Source: an uncultured Muribaculaceae bacterium (lineage in GTDB: Bacteria; Bacteroidota; Bacteroidia; Bacteroidales; Muribaculaceae). From it: DNA of 64,000 nucleotides. A model generated the notes under the pieces. The model worked only from the letters and a program-made list of their open reading frames with translations, ran no database searches and was not told where the DNA came from. The stretch is taken from NCBI GenBank assembly GCA_910586565.1, contig CAJUIT010000003.1:107863-171862 (forward strand), written 5' to 3'. The position numbers were made by a program, and so were the translations under genes. This document shows, in pieces, positions 44,567 through 52,803 of this stretch. Numbering within the stretch: the first letter of the stretch is position 1; every line of letters starts with the position of its first letter.

Positions 44567-45901
44567 ATGGAGTGGCGCCGCCTGATTTGCGACAAGCGTT
44601 TCGGGCTTGAGGACTATCACGACAGCCGCCCCGGCACCCGCTCCGATTTCCAGCGCGATTTCGACCGCCTTGTGTTCTCATCCCCCTTCAGGCGGTTGCA
44701 GAACAAAACTCAGGTGTTCCCCCTGCCGGGAAGCGTGTTTGTTCACAACCGACTCACCCACAGCATGGAGGTGGCGTCGGTGGGGCGCTCTATGGCTAAT
44801 GAGATAGCCTTGGCGCTGCGGCCCCGATATGCCGGCACCCCCGACGGGGAGGCTCTCGAGTCGATTGGCGAGATTGTGGCGGCGGCCTGTCTGGCCCACG
44901 ACCTCGGCAATCCCCCTTTTGGCCATTCGGGAGAAACGGCCATCTCCACCTTCTTTTCCGAAGGGGAGGGGGCATCGTTGCGCGATGAGCTCCCCGCTCC
45001 GCAGTGGGCCGACCTTGTGCATTTCGAGGGGAATGCCAACGCATTCCGCCTGCTCACACATCAGTTTCACGGGCGCCGTCACGGCGGATTCGCCATGACC
45101 TATTCGATGCTCGCTTCGATTGTGAAATATCCATTTTCCTCAACCCTTGCGGGGAGCCGCAACAAATTCGGCTTCTTCACCTCCGAGCGCTCCACATTCT
45201 GCAAGGTGGCAACCGAGCTTGGGCTGATTTGTCGCCGCGACGATGAGGAGGGGGTGAGCTACGCCCGTCATCCGTTGGTCTACATCGTGGAGGCTGCCGA
45301 CGATATCTGCTATGAGGTGATGGATATAGAGGATGCCCACAAGCTCAAGATTCTCTCTACCGCCGAGGTGAAAGAACTGATGCTCGGCTTTTTCGATGAG
45401 CGTCGTCGCGCCCGTTGCCTGGAGATAATGGCCACCATAAGCGACCCCAACGAGCAGATTGGCTATCTGCGCTCTGGCGTGATAGGCGCTTTGGTCAACC
45501 GCTGCGCCGAGGCGTTTGTGGAGCATGAGGATGAGATTATGCGCGGAGAGTTTGCCGGACAGCTGCTGAAGCATGTGCCCGACCGCGAGCGTGAGGCCTA
45601 CGCACGGTGCAACGCCGTGTCGTGGGATAAGATTTACCGTGCTCCCGATGTTGTGAACATCGAGTTGGCCGGTAACCGCATCATCACCTTCCTGCTCGAA
45701 AAACTCATCCATGCCGTGCGCAATCCTCAGCTTAATTATTCGCGGCTGCTGCTGTCGCAGGTGCCGTCGCAGTACGACGTTCACACCCCCGACCTTTTCG
45801 GCAAGGTGCAGGCTGTGCTCGACCACGTTTCGGGCATGACCGATGTTTATGCCCTCGACCTTTTCCGCAAACTCAACGGCCACTCCCTCCCCGCGGTGTG
45901 A
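44567..45901 (+). CDS. dgt: Deoxyguanosinetriphosphate triphosphohydrolase (dGTPase)
   Basis: A 444-residue HD-domain enzyme hydrolysing dNTPs to the nucleoside plus triphosphate, lowering dNTP pools. The metal-binding HD motifs are HNRLTHSMEV and AHDLGNPPFGHSGE, and a family FRLLTHQFHGR segment follows. The start at 44567 (MEWRRLICDKRFG) follows the hflX stop codon and begins where conservation starts; an open frame reaching back to 44447 overlaps hflX and is rejected. It may affect phage or mutagenesis outcomes, but in this setting it looks like housekeeping. Confidence 0.93.
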   Translation: MEWRRLICDKRFGLEDYHDSRPGTRSDFQRDFDRLVFSSPFRRLQNKTQVFPLPGSVFVHNRLTHSMEVASVGRSMANEIALALRPRYAGTPDGEALESIGEIVAAACLAHDLGNPPFGHSGETAISTFFSEGEGASLRDELPAPQWADLVHFEGNANAFRLLTHQFHGRRHGGFAMTYSMLASIVKYPFSSTLAGSRNKFGFFTSERSTFCKVATELGLICRRDDEEGVSYARHPLVYIVEAADDICYEVMDIEDAHKLKILSTAEVKELMLGFFDERRRARCLEIMATISDPNEQIGYLRSGVIGALVNRCAEAFVEHEDEIMRGEFAGQLLKHVPDREREAYARCNAVSWDKIYRAPDVVNIELAGNRIITFLLEKLIHAVRNPQLNYSRLLLSQVPSQYDVHTPDLFGKVQAVLDHVSGMTDVYALDLFRKLNGHSLPAV

Positions 45902-45926
45902 GCCTCTTCTGAAAAATGATAGAACA

Positions 45927-47183
45927 ATGAAACGACTTTTTGCCCTGTCGATGTTGCTGCTGCTTGCCGTTGGCTCGCTGTTGGCTCTCGACGTTAAGGA
46001 TATTGAAAATGTGCATGTAAAGAACCGCACGCGCTATGTGTCGGATATGGCCGGCGCGCTTTCCCCCTCGGCCCGTGCCGAGGCCGATTCTCTGCTTGCC
46101 GGGATGTGGCGCGCCTCATCGGCCGAGCCCGTTGTGGTGATTGTGAGCGACCTCGAGGGGGAGGATATCGACGATTTCGCCACCCGCCTGTTCACCGATT
46201 GGGGAATCGGGAAGAAAGATAAGGATAACGGTGTGTTGATGCTCATTTCAATCAACGACCGCAAAGTGGTTATCCGCACCGGCTATGGTGCCGAGGGTGT
46301 GTTGCCCGATGTGATTGCGTCGAACATCATCCGCCACAACATTGCGCCGCATTTCCGCGAGGGTGACTACGACGGGGGTGTGGTTGAGGCGCTGGGTGTA
46401 ATGAACAGCGCGCTCACCTCCGATGAGGCTCGTGAGGAACTGATGTCGCAATATGCCAACGATGCCGGTGCATCGTCGGGCGATGGCGATGAGCTGTGGC
46501 AAATCTACCTCGGATTCTGCACCTTTGTGGGTTGCGGGGCGCTCCTGATGGTGGTGCTGCTTTATTTCACTTCGCGCCGGCTCCCCACAGCCAACGCCTA
46601 CGCGCAGCTTCAGAAGGTGAAGTTGCCGCTGCTTGTGGCCACACCTCTGGCACTCCTTTTCCCGTTGCCTGCATTTCTGCTGCTTGTGCTGCTGATGAGG
46701 CATGTGCGACTTCACAAGCGCCTGTGCCCCAATTGCTCCACACGCATGAGCCGTGTCGATGAGGATAACGACAACAACTACCTCACTCCGAGTCAGGATG
46801 CCGAGGAGCGCCTCGATTCGGTTGACTACGACGTGTGGCTCTGCCCCAAGTGCGGCGAAACGGATATTATTCCCTACGTGAACCCGTCGAAAAACTACAG
46901 CGTGTGCCCCCGTTGCAACGCCCGTGCGGCGGTGCTGGTTAATCGCCGGATTATCTACCGTCCCACCACAACCCGCGAGGGGCGCGGTGCCGAGGAGTTT
47001 GTCTGCCTCAATTGCCGCAATCGCTGGGATAAGCCCTACACCATTCCGCGCGAGGCACTTCCCCCCGTTATTGTTGGGGGCATAGGTGGCCGCGGGGGCG
47101 GCTTTGGTGGTGGCGGCGGCTTCTCGGGCGGTTCGTTCGGTGGCGGCATGACCGGTGGGGGCGGTGCTTCCGGCGGCTGGTAA
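45927..47183 (+). CDS. TPM-domain membrane protein with zinc ribbons and Gly-rich tail
   Basis: A 418-residue envelope protein. Signal peptide (about 1-21), TPM (YgcG/Psb32-like) domain at about 35-165 with VSDMAGALSP, FTDWGIGKKDKDNGVL and TGYGAEGVLPD, then two hydrophobic helices (about 195-215 and 230-260). The cytoplasmic part has four Cys pairs (CPNC, CPKC, CPRC, CLNC) that could form two zinc ribbons, and the last 35 residues are a GGGFGGGGGFSGG-type tail. The TPM plus Gly-tail combination is common; the zinc ribbons in between are less so. The family is linked to membrane protein quality control or repair, without a defined reaction. Confidence 0.82.
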   Translation: MKRLFALSMLLLLAVGSLLALDVKDIENVHVKNRTRYVSDMAGALSPSARAEADSLLAGMWRASSAEPVVVIVSDLEGEDIDDFATRLFTDWGIGKKDKDNGVLMLISINDRKVVIRTGYGAEGVLPDVIASNIIRHNIAPHFREGDYDGGVVEALGVMNSALTSDEAREELMSQYANDAGASSGDGDELWQIYLGFCTFVGCGALLMVVLLYFTSRRLPTANAYAQLQKVKLPLLVATPLALLFPLPAFLLLVLLMRHVRLHKRLCPNCSTRMSRVDEDNDNNYLTPSQDAEERLDSVDYDVWLCPKCGETDIIPYVNPSKNYSVCPRCNARAAVLVNRRIIYRPTTTREGRGAEEFVCLNCRNRWDKPYTIPREALPPVIVGGIGGRGGGFGGGGGFSGGSFGGGMTGGGGASGGW

Positions 47184-47322
47184 CCTCCGGCCGAACCATG
47201 TAGGGGGAAGGGGTGTTATACTATTGAATACTCGTGATTGCGGGGATGGGATTTGAAATCCCCCGAAGTTAGCGGTGTTGGAAGCGACACCGGTCTGCCG
47301 CAAGGATAAAATAACAAAGACA

Positions 47323-47359
47323 ACAGGAGCCGCATTTTGCAATGCGGCTCCTGTTTTTT
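47323..47359. terminator. Bidirectional terminator between TPM gene and rpmA
   Basis: A 14-bp perfect stem, ACAGGAGCCGCATT (47323-47336) with 47341-47354, TTGC loop and a six-T run. It lies between convergent genes. Confidence 0.88.
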
Positions 47360-47402
47360 CGTTTGTTGCGGCAGGGGAGGGTGCCCCTGCTTTGCGTTGG
47401 CT

Positions 47403-47666
47403 TTATGCCTCGGCGATGGGCTGCACGTTGATGAAACGGCGGCCTTCTTTACCTTCGGTGAACACCACTGTGCCGTCTACAAGAGCGTAGAGTGTGTGGT
47501 CCTTACCCATGCCTACGTTAAGACCGGGGTGGTGAACCGTGCCACGCTGACGTTTGATGATGTTGCCTGCTTTGGCGTGCTGACCGCCAAAAATCTTCAC
47601 TCCGAGTCGTTTGCTTTCCGACTCACGGCCGTTCTTCGAACTACCGACACCTTTTTTATGTGCCAT
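47403..47666 (-). CDS. rpmA: 50S ribosomal protein L27
   Basis: An 87-residue ribosomal protein located at the peptidyl-transferase centre. [20 protein letters not shown] shows the usual processed-free bacterial N-terminus (no Firmicutes-type leader), followed by [20 protein letters not shown] and [19 protein letters not shown]. It lies 24 bp downstream of rplU, the near-universal gene order. Confidence 0.98.
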   Translation of the reverse strand: MAHKKGVGSSKNGRESESKRLGVKIFGGQHAKAGNIIKRQRGTVHHPGLNVGMGKDHTLYALVDGTVVFTEGKEGRRFINVQPIAEA

Positions 47667-47690
47667 TTCGTTTTAGGGGATTTTTAGGGG

Positions 47691-48011
47691 TTAAGCAATT
47701 ACGTCTTTAATCACAATCTGGGTGAACATCTGGCGATGTCCGTTTTTGCGAACGTAGTCGTTACGACGTTTTTTCTTGAAAACGATAACTTTGTCGCCTT
47801 TCACGAGGGGACGTTTAACCTCGCAAACAACTTTTGCCCCTTCAACGGTGGGCGCGCCAACTTTAACGGCACCGTCGGCGTCAACGAGCAGAACGCGGTC
47901 GAATTCAACGGTTTCGCCTTCTTTTTTCTCGTCGCCGAGATAGTGAACATACAAGAACTTGCCTGCTTCGGCCTTGAACTGCTGTCCCTGAATTTCTACA
48001 ATTGCGTACAT
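47691..48011 (-). CDS. rplU: 50S ribosomal protein L21
   Basis: A 106-residue ribosomal protein starting [19 protein letters not shown], with the late RNA-binding [16 protein letters not shown] segment typical of L21. It forms an operon with rpmA, driven by the consensus promoter at 48098-48128. Confidence 0.98.
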   Translation of the reverse strand: MYAIVEIQGQQFKAEAGKFLYVHYLGDEKKEGETVEFDRVLLVDADGAVKVGAPTVEGAKVVCEVKRPLVKGDKVIVFKKKRRNDYVRKNGHRQMFTQIVIKDVIA

Positions 48012-48097
48012 TGTAACTTTGTGAAATTTAGATAGTTAAACCGCCGGGCGGGCGCGAACGCCGCTTGTTCCGAAGCCCGAAACGGCCAAAAAGCCCA

Positions 48098-48128
48098 CAA
48101 AGTTAGCAATTTATCTCGGTTTTACAAA
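48098..48128 (-). promoter_or_regulatory. Promoter of rplU-rpmA
   Basis: On the minus strand TTTG (48128-48125), exactly 19 nt, TAACTTTG (48105-48098). It is a textbook Bacteroidota promoter, 87 bp upstream of rplU. Confidence 0.85.
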
Positions 48129-48136
48129 GAAAAAAG

Positions 48137-48297
48137 TGAATAAAGACGAAAGACAAAAAGACGAAAGACAAAAGAAAGACAATAGACAAAAAGACGAAAG
48201 ACAAAAAGCGAAAATAGTTCTGCCTCAATCGCTAATCAAGGTGCAATGCTATTCTCGCTTTTGTCTTTCGTCTTTTCGTCTTTTCGTCTTTTCTCTC
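48137..48297. repeat. GACGAAAGACAAAA stem-loop element, copy 1
   Basis: A run of (A)GACGAAAGACAAAA units forms a long left arm (to 48217), pairing with CTATTCTCGCTTTTGTC... (48249-48297). The central loop (48218-48248) begins TTCTGCCTCAATCGCTAATC. It lies between rnz and rplU. Small open frames across it (Asp-Glu-Arg-Gln-Lys repeats) are repeat artefacts. Confidence 0.8.
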
Positions 48298-48303
48298 CCC
48301 CGC

Positions 48304-49218
48304 TTACAACGGGATGGTGAGCCCTTCGCGGGCGATGTCGGTGGTGGGGAAGATGGTGCGGGCTTCGGCGAGATGCTGCTCTTCGTTGGGGTAGGCTTTT
48401 GAGAAGTGGCCGAGCAGCAGGCGGCCTGCGCCGGCATCGCGGGCCACGCGGGCAGCCTCCGAGGCTGTGGAGTGGAACCGCTCGCGGGCTTTCTGCGCGC
48501 AGTCGTCGGCGTAGGTGGCTTCGTGGTAGAGCAGGTCAACCCCTTTCACGGTTTCAGCAAGCGTGGGGTCGTAGATGGTGTCGGAGCAGTAGGCATAGCT
48601 CACCGCAGGGTCGGCGGGGGTGGTGAGGTGGTTGTTGGGCACCACAATCCCTTCGGGGGTGACAAAGTCGGCCCCCTCCTTGATGGCTTTAAGCTGCGAC
48701 ACGGGGATGTTGTGGAATTTCACCATGTCGCCGCGTAGGTGAAGCGGCTTCGGTTTCTCGCGGAAAAGGTAGCCCACGCATGGCACACGGTGGCGCAGGG
48801 GGAATGCCTCGACGGTGAGCGAGGGGGTGTCGAGGGCAATCTGGCGGCGCGAGGGGTCGAGGATGTTGAATTGCAGGTCGAAAGTGCGCTCGCGGCAGAA
48901 AAAGTCCATGATGCGGCCAAACATCTCGGCACCGTCGGCAAAGGTGTGCACGGTGAGTGTTCCCCCCTTCTGATGCAGCGCCAGGGTGGATAGCAGCCCC
49001 GGGAGTCCCAGGCAGTGGTCGCCATGCAGGTGACTGATGAAAATGTGGTTCAGACGCGAGAACTTCAGCCCCATGCGGCGCATGGAGAGTTGTGCCCCTT
49101 CGCCGCAGTCAATCATCATCAGCGAGCCGCGGTAGTCGATAACCTGGCAGGCTGGCAGGTGGCGCAGCGATGGTGTTGCCGAGCCACACCCCAATATGTT
49201 AAGAGTAAATTCGCTCAT
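48304..49218 (-). CDS. rnz: Ribonuclease Z
   Basis: A 304-residue metallo-beta-lactamase-fold endonuclease that matures tRNA 3' ends. The start MSEFTLNILGCGSATPSLRH fits the short-form family. The zinc motif HISHLHGDHCLGLPG is present; the later LLYHEATYADD and HSTASEAARVA and LGHFSKAY supply the remaining metal ligands. Length is normal. It is bracketed by two inverted copies of a stem-loop repeat (48137-48297 and 49253-49370), so it is probably transcribed alone. Confidence 0.96.
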   Translation of the reverse strand: MSEFTLNILGCGSATPSLRHLPACQVIDYRGSLMMIDCGEGAQLSMRRMGLKFSRLNHIFISHLHGDHCLGLPGLLSTLALHQKGGTLTVHTFADGAEMFGRIMDFFCRERTFDLQFNILDPSRRQIALDTPSLTVEAFPLRHRVPCVGYLFREKPKPLHLRGDMVKFHNIPVSQLKAIKEGADFVTPEGIVVPNNHLTTPADPAVSYAYCSDTIYDPTLAETVKGVDLLYHEATYADDCAQKARERFHSTASEAARVARDAGAGRLLLGHFSKAYPNEEQHLAEARTIFPTTDIAREGLTIPL

Positions 49219-49252
49219 ATTTCAATAACGCACGGTTTTGCGAATTATTGAA

Positions 49253-49370
49253 AAAAGACGAAAGACAAAAAGACAAAAGACAAAAAGCGAGAATAGCATT
49301 GCCACTTGATTAGCGATTGAGGCAGAACTATTCTCGCTTTTTGTCTTTTGTCTTTTTGTCTATTGTCTTC
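49253..49370. repeat. GACGAAAGACAAAA stem-loop element, copy 2 (inverted)
   Basis: Same arms as copy 1 (left to 49296, right from 49328), but the loop is in the opposite orientation: CATTGCCACTTGATTAGCGA... is the reverse complement of the copy 1 loop, with a few changes. The pair therefore brackets rnz as inverted repeats. Confidence 0.8.
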
Positions 49371-49374
49371 AACT

Positions 49375-52206
49375 TCATCTCCTCATTCCGGGAGGGGGGC
49401 CGCCGGGGCCGCGGCCCGGGCCGGGACCGTGGCGGAAGTCGTCGTTGCCGTGAGGCTCGTTGCCTGCACCGAAGGTGTTGAACTTGTAGGTGAAGGTGAG
49501 CATGAAGTAGCGGGTGAGCGAGTTATACTCGATGTCGTCGATGTAGTTGGCGGTTACCGAGCGCTGGATGTTCGACTTCTGCTGCAGCAGGTCGTAGACC
49601 TTGAGCATCACCGTGGCGGCGCGTCCGTGCATGAACTGATAGGAGATTGAGGCGTTCCACATCCATTGGTCGGTGTTGTAGCCTGCCGAGTAGCCGCGGG
49701 CTGCCGAGAAGGTGAGGTCGGTGGCGAGCACCATGCCGAACGAAGAGTACCACGAGCCGTTGAATCCGCCGCCGAAGTTGTGGATTGTGGAGGTGGCAAT
49801 GTTGTCGAGGCTGTTGAAGGTTGTTTGCATGCGATACATCGGGCGCAGCTCCAGCTCAAGATTTTCGGGGCGGAACGCCAGCGAGGGTGATTCGGCAAAC
49901 ATCAACGTTCCCGAGCGGTTCTTCATGTCGTTGTTGTAGCCCATCTGCTGGTTGTAGTTCACAAACACGTTGTTGTTGAACGACCACGTTTTTGAGGCGC
50001 CGAAAGGCTGCGAGAACATGTTCATGCCGCGGATGTTCCACACCCCGTTGGTGTTTTCGTAGCGGGTGATTCGTCCGCCGCTCTCGGGGTTGTAGGATGT
50101 GCGCGAGATGATGCTGTTCTGTGCAATCTGGGCATCCATCATCGACATTATCGAGCGCTGGCTCTCGGGCGAGAACTTCTGGAAGCGCAGGCGGATGTTG
50201 TGGCTGAAAGTGGGTTTCAACCCCGGGTTACCTACGATGATGTTGAGGGGGCTCGAATAGTCGGGCACGGGCTGCAACTGGGTCATCGACGGCTGCGACG
50301 AGCGCCCCATGTAGTGGAGGTTGAACGAGCTCTGCTTGTCGATGCGGTAGCGCAGGCGCAGGAAGGGGGCGAAGTTCCACACCCATCGCTCGGGGATGCT
50401 GCTCCCCTTGCCGGCGAGGATGCGGCTGCGCGACATCGAGGGGACGGCCGAGGCACCCACGTCGAGGGTGTATTTCGAAGTCACCTGCTTGAAGCCCACG
50501 CGGATATCCTGCGTCATGAAGTCGTTGCGGAAGCTGTTGCCAAGCGAGTCGACGCGCTCCCAAGGTGAGAACTCGAGGTTGTAGAGGTCCTCGGTGCCGT
50601 TCACAAAGTCGGGGTAGCGGCGGTCAACAAACTTGTCGGCATTGTTCCATCGATACTGTATGCGGTAGCTGAAGGTGAGGAAACGGCCGTTGCGCACGTT
50701 GCCCAGCGGTTCGGTCCAGCTCAGGCGGGCGCTCACGTTGTTGCTCCAGGTGTGGTTGTCGGTAAACTGGTCGTAGGAGTCGATTGAGTCGGTTCCGAGC
50801 CAGTTTTTAAGGCGGTAGAAGTGGTTGTAGGAGAAAGCATTCTCATGCTCGCGCACATCGCTGAAGCTATAGTTGGCCATAATCGAGAACGAGCGTCCAC
50901 GGTGAGAGGCGAAGTTGTGGTTGTAGATCAACCGGCCCGAAGCCTCGTAGGAAGTTCCCTCCGACCACGAATCGTTGTAGCTGCGGTTTACGCGCGGCAG
51001 CCCCGGCTCGCCGGCCATGAGGGTGTCGGTTTCCATGATAGCCGAGTTGTTGCGGTTGAACGAGAACTGGGGGCGGAAGTCAAACGTATTGAACGAGTCG
51101 GGTTTCCACTCAATGCGGAAGTCTGCGCGCAGGTTGTGGCCGCGGTCGCGGGCGTCGGAGTTGGCACGCTCGTAGGAGGTTGAATCCTGAAAGAGATATT
51201 GGCGTTCCTGGCGTTTGGTGGTGTTGCGGTCGGTGTGGGAGTACATCACGTCGCCACCCACGCGCAATTTCTCCTCGTTGCCTATGTTGAAGTTCACGCC
51301 GAAGCTCTGCGAGTTGTTGATGCCCTGGTCACCTCCGAAGCGGCGGAAGCGGTTGCCGTTGCCGTCGGTGAAGCCAAGGTCGTTGGTGTTGTTGGCCGAG
51401 CCGATAAACGTAATCTGGTTTCCGTTCCAGAAGCGGTTTACGTTGAACGTGGCCTGATAGCGGTCGTCGGTGCCGTAACCGGCCTCCACGGTGCCGAACC
51501 ACCCGTTCTGCATCCCTTTCTTCACGGTGAGGTTGATAACGGTTTCATCCTCGCCGTCGTCAACGCCGGTGAGGCGGGCAAGGTCGCTCTTGCGGTCAAC
51601 CACCTGAAGCTTGTCAACCATATTGACGGGGAGGTTTTTCGATGCCACCTTGGGGTCGTCGGCAAAGAATTCCTTGCCGTCGATGAGAATTTTGGTCACC
51701 TCCTTGCCGTTGGCGGTGATTTTGCCGTCGGAGTCGACCTCCACGCCCGGCAGGCGTTTCAGGAGGTCCTCCACCACGGCATTCGGGGGAGTCTTGTATG
51801 TGTCGGCGTTGAACTCAACCGTGTCCTGCATCACCTTGATTGGGGTTTTCACACCCACCACCGTGGCTTCCTGCAGCATAATCGACGATTCGTTCACCCT
51901 GATGGTGTCGAGTTTCACGTTTGAGCCGCTCACTTTGAAATTGCGGAAAGTCTTAACGTAGCCGATGTAGTTGGCCTCGGCAATGTAGTTGCCGTTCTTG
52001 AGGTCGGTGAATCGGAAATTGCCGTCGATATCGGCAACGGCGCCTTTCACAAAAGCGCTGTCGCGGGCGGCAAGGATGCGCACCGTGGCATCGGGGAGCG
52101 GCTCGCCGTAGTTGTCGGCCACAATGCCGCTCACGTTGTAGGCGATGGCGGCGACAGTGGTTGCGGCGGCTGCGGCAAGAGTTGTCAGTCGAAACGGAAT
52201 ATGCAT
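49375..52206 (-). CDS. TonB-dependent-receptor-like outer-membrane beta-barrel protein
   Basis: A 943-residue outer-membrane protein from ATG 52206 (MHIPFRLTTLAAAAATT). An upstream ATG at 52272 sits on the -10 element and is excluded. After the signal peptide comes a carboxypeptidase-regulatory-like domain (VSGIVADNYGEPLPDATVRI), then a plug-like region (PPNAVVEDLLKRLPGVEVDSDG...VTKILIDGKEFF), and a large barrel of the OMP_b-brl_3 type with alternating aromatic strands. The end is a Gly/Pro-rich RGPGGPPPGMRR tail rather than a barrel-closing aromatic. It has no SusD partner, so it is not part of the adjacent locus; its ligand is unknown. Confidence 0.85.
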   Translation of the reverse strand: MHIPFRLTTLAAAAATTVAAIAYNVSGIVADNYGEPLPDATVRILAARDSAFVKGAVADIDGNFRFTDLKNGNYIAEANYIGYVKTFRNFKVSGSNVKLDTIRVNESSIMLQEATVVGVKTPIKVMQDTVEFNADTYKTPPNAVVEDLLKRLPGVEVDSDGKITANGKEVTKILIDGKEFFADDPKVASKNLPVNMVDKLQVVDRKSDLARLTGVDDGEDETVINLTVKKGMQNGWFGTVEAGYGTDDRYQATFNVNRFWNGNQITFIGSANNTNDLGFTDGNGNRFRRFGGDQGINNSQSFGVNFNIGNEEKLRVGGDVMYSHTDRNTTKRQERQYLFQDSTSYERANSDARDRGHNLRADFRIEWKPDSFNTFDFRPQFSFNRNNSAIMETDTLMAGEPGLPRVNRSYNDSWSEGTSYEASGRLIYNHNFASHRGRSFSIMANYSFSDVREHENAFSYNHFYRLKNWLGTDSIDSYDQFTDNHTWSNNVSARLSWTEPLGNVRNGRFLTFSYRIQYRWNNADKFVDRRYPDFVNGTEDLYNLEFSPWERVDSLGNSFRNDFMTQDIRVGFKQVTSKYTLDVGASAVPSMSRSRILAGKGSSIPERWVWNFAPFLRLRYRIDKQSSFNLHYMGRSSQPSMTQLQPVPDYSSPLNIIVGNPGLKPTFSHNIRLRFQKFSPESQRSIMSMMDAQIAQNSIISRTSYNPESGGRITRYENTNGVWNIRGMNMFSQPFGASKTWSFNNNVFVNYNQQMGYNNDMKNRSGTLMFAESPSLAFRPENLELELRPMYRMQTTFNSLDNIATSTIHNFGGGFNGSWYSSFGMVLATDLTFSAARGYSAGYNTDQWMWNASISYQFMHGRAATVMLKVYDLLQQKSNIQRSVTANYIDDIEYNSLTRYFMLTFTYKFNTFGAGNEPHGNDDFRHGPGPGRGPGGPPPGMRR

Positions 52207-52271
52207 TTGTTTTTTCTTTGCGATAATGATTGGAGCGGGGGTGTGTTGCGGCACCTCCGATAAAACCGACA

Positions 52272-52279
52272 CAAAGTTA
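52272..52279 (-). promoter_or_regulatory. -10 element (TAACTTTG) of the beta-barrel receptor
   Basis: CAAAGTTA on the plus strand, with an imperfect -33 (ATTG, 18 nt away). It lies 65 bp upstream of the chosen start. Confidence 0.6.
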
Positions 52280-52474
52280 CGCCGAAAGTTAAATCGTCAA
52301 TGGCGCTGAAACAGCCTTTTTGCCCGATTTTAATGTTTTAAAACACTTTTTTATATCATCGGTTGCCATTGCAACATCATTTAACATGACGACCGGCAGC
52401 TCCCCCGGCGTTAGTGATATTGAATGAGTTAACAAACTTTAACGCACATACCCCCTCATTTTAACCCGCGGAGC

Positions 52475-52505
52475 ATTGGAGTGTTAAGGATTTTAAATAA
52501 TTTTG
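52475..52505 (+). promoter_or_regulatory. Candidate susCDEF promoter
   Basis: ATTG (52475-52478), 19 nt, TAATTTTG (52498-52505): one mismatch from the consensus. It implies a leader of about 290 nt before susC. Confidence 0.55.
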
Positions 52506-52803
52506 CCGTTGATTCTATTAAAAAGTGTGTAGACGACCTATCTCTAAACCTTAAAATACCACCGAAAAATGAAAGCTCTCGCAAGCTTTGTAATGTTTCA
52601 CCCTATTGGTTTTTAAAGAGATAAGCGCCCCGGCGATGCAACAGAGGTTGCCACCGGCGGGGGCGGAATCGTTTGCTGTGCCGGTTTCTCATGCCGGTGT
52701 TCCCCCGCGGGGCGGCAATGCGGCACATCAGTTTCGATAGAGCCTATTTAATATATGAGAGAAGACATTTCATGAAAAATCATTAATTTCAAATTAATCT
52801 TAA

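Larger units (their letters stand above)
52207..52803. other. Divergent control region of the receptor gene and susCDEF
   Basis: This 597-bp interval holds the receptor -10 element (52279-52272, minus) and the susC promoter (52475-52505). The predicted susC leader (about 52511-52803) is nearly 300 nt long, with a G/C-rich central part including the palindrome CCCCGCGGGG near 52713 and a GTGCCG...CGGCAC pairing around it. No known riboswitch was recognised. Confidence 0.6.

Noticed and set aside
48136..48402. Small open frame translating as Asp-Glu-Arg-Gln-Lys repeats
   Set aside because: It only reads through the GACGAAAGACAAAA stem-loop repeat and then antisense to rnz.
49375..52206. Treating the beta-barrel gene as the SusC of the neighbouring locus
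   Set aside because: It is divergently transcribed, lacks a SusD partner and the SusC signature, and has OMP_b-brl_3-type features.
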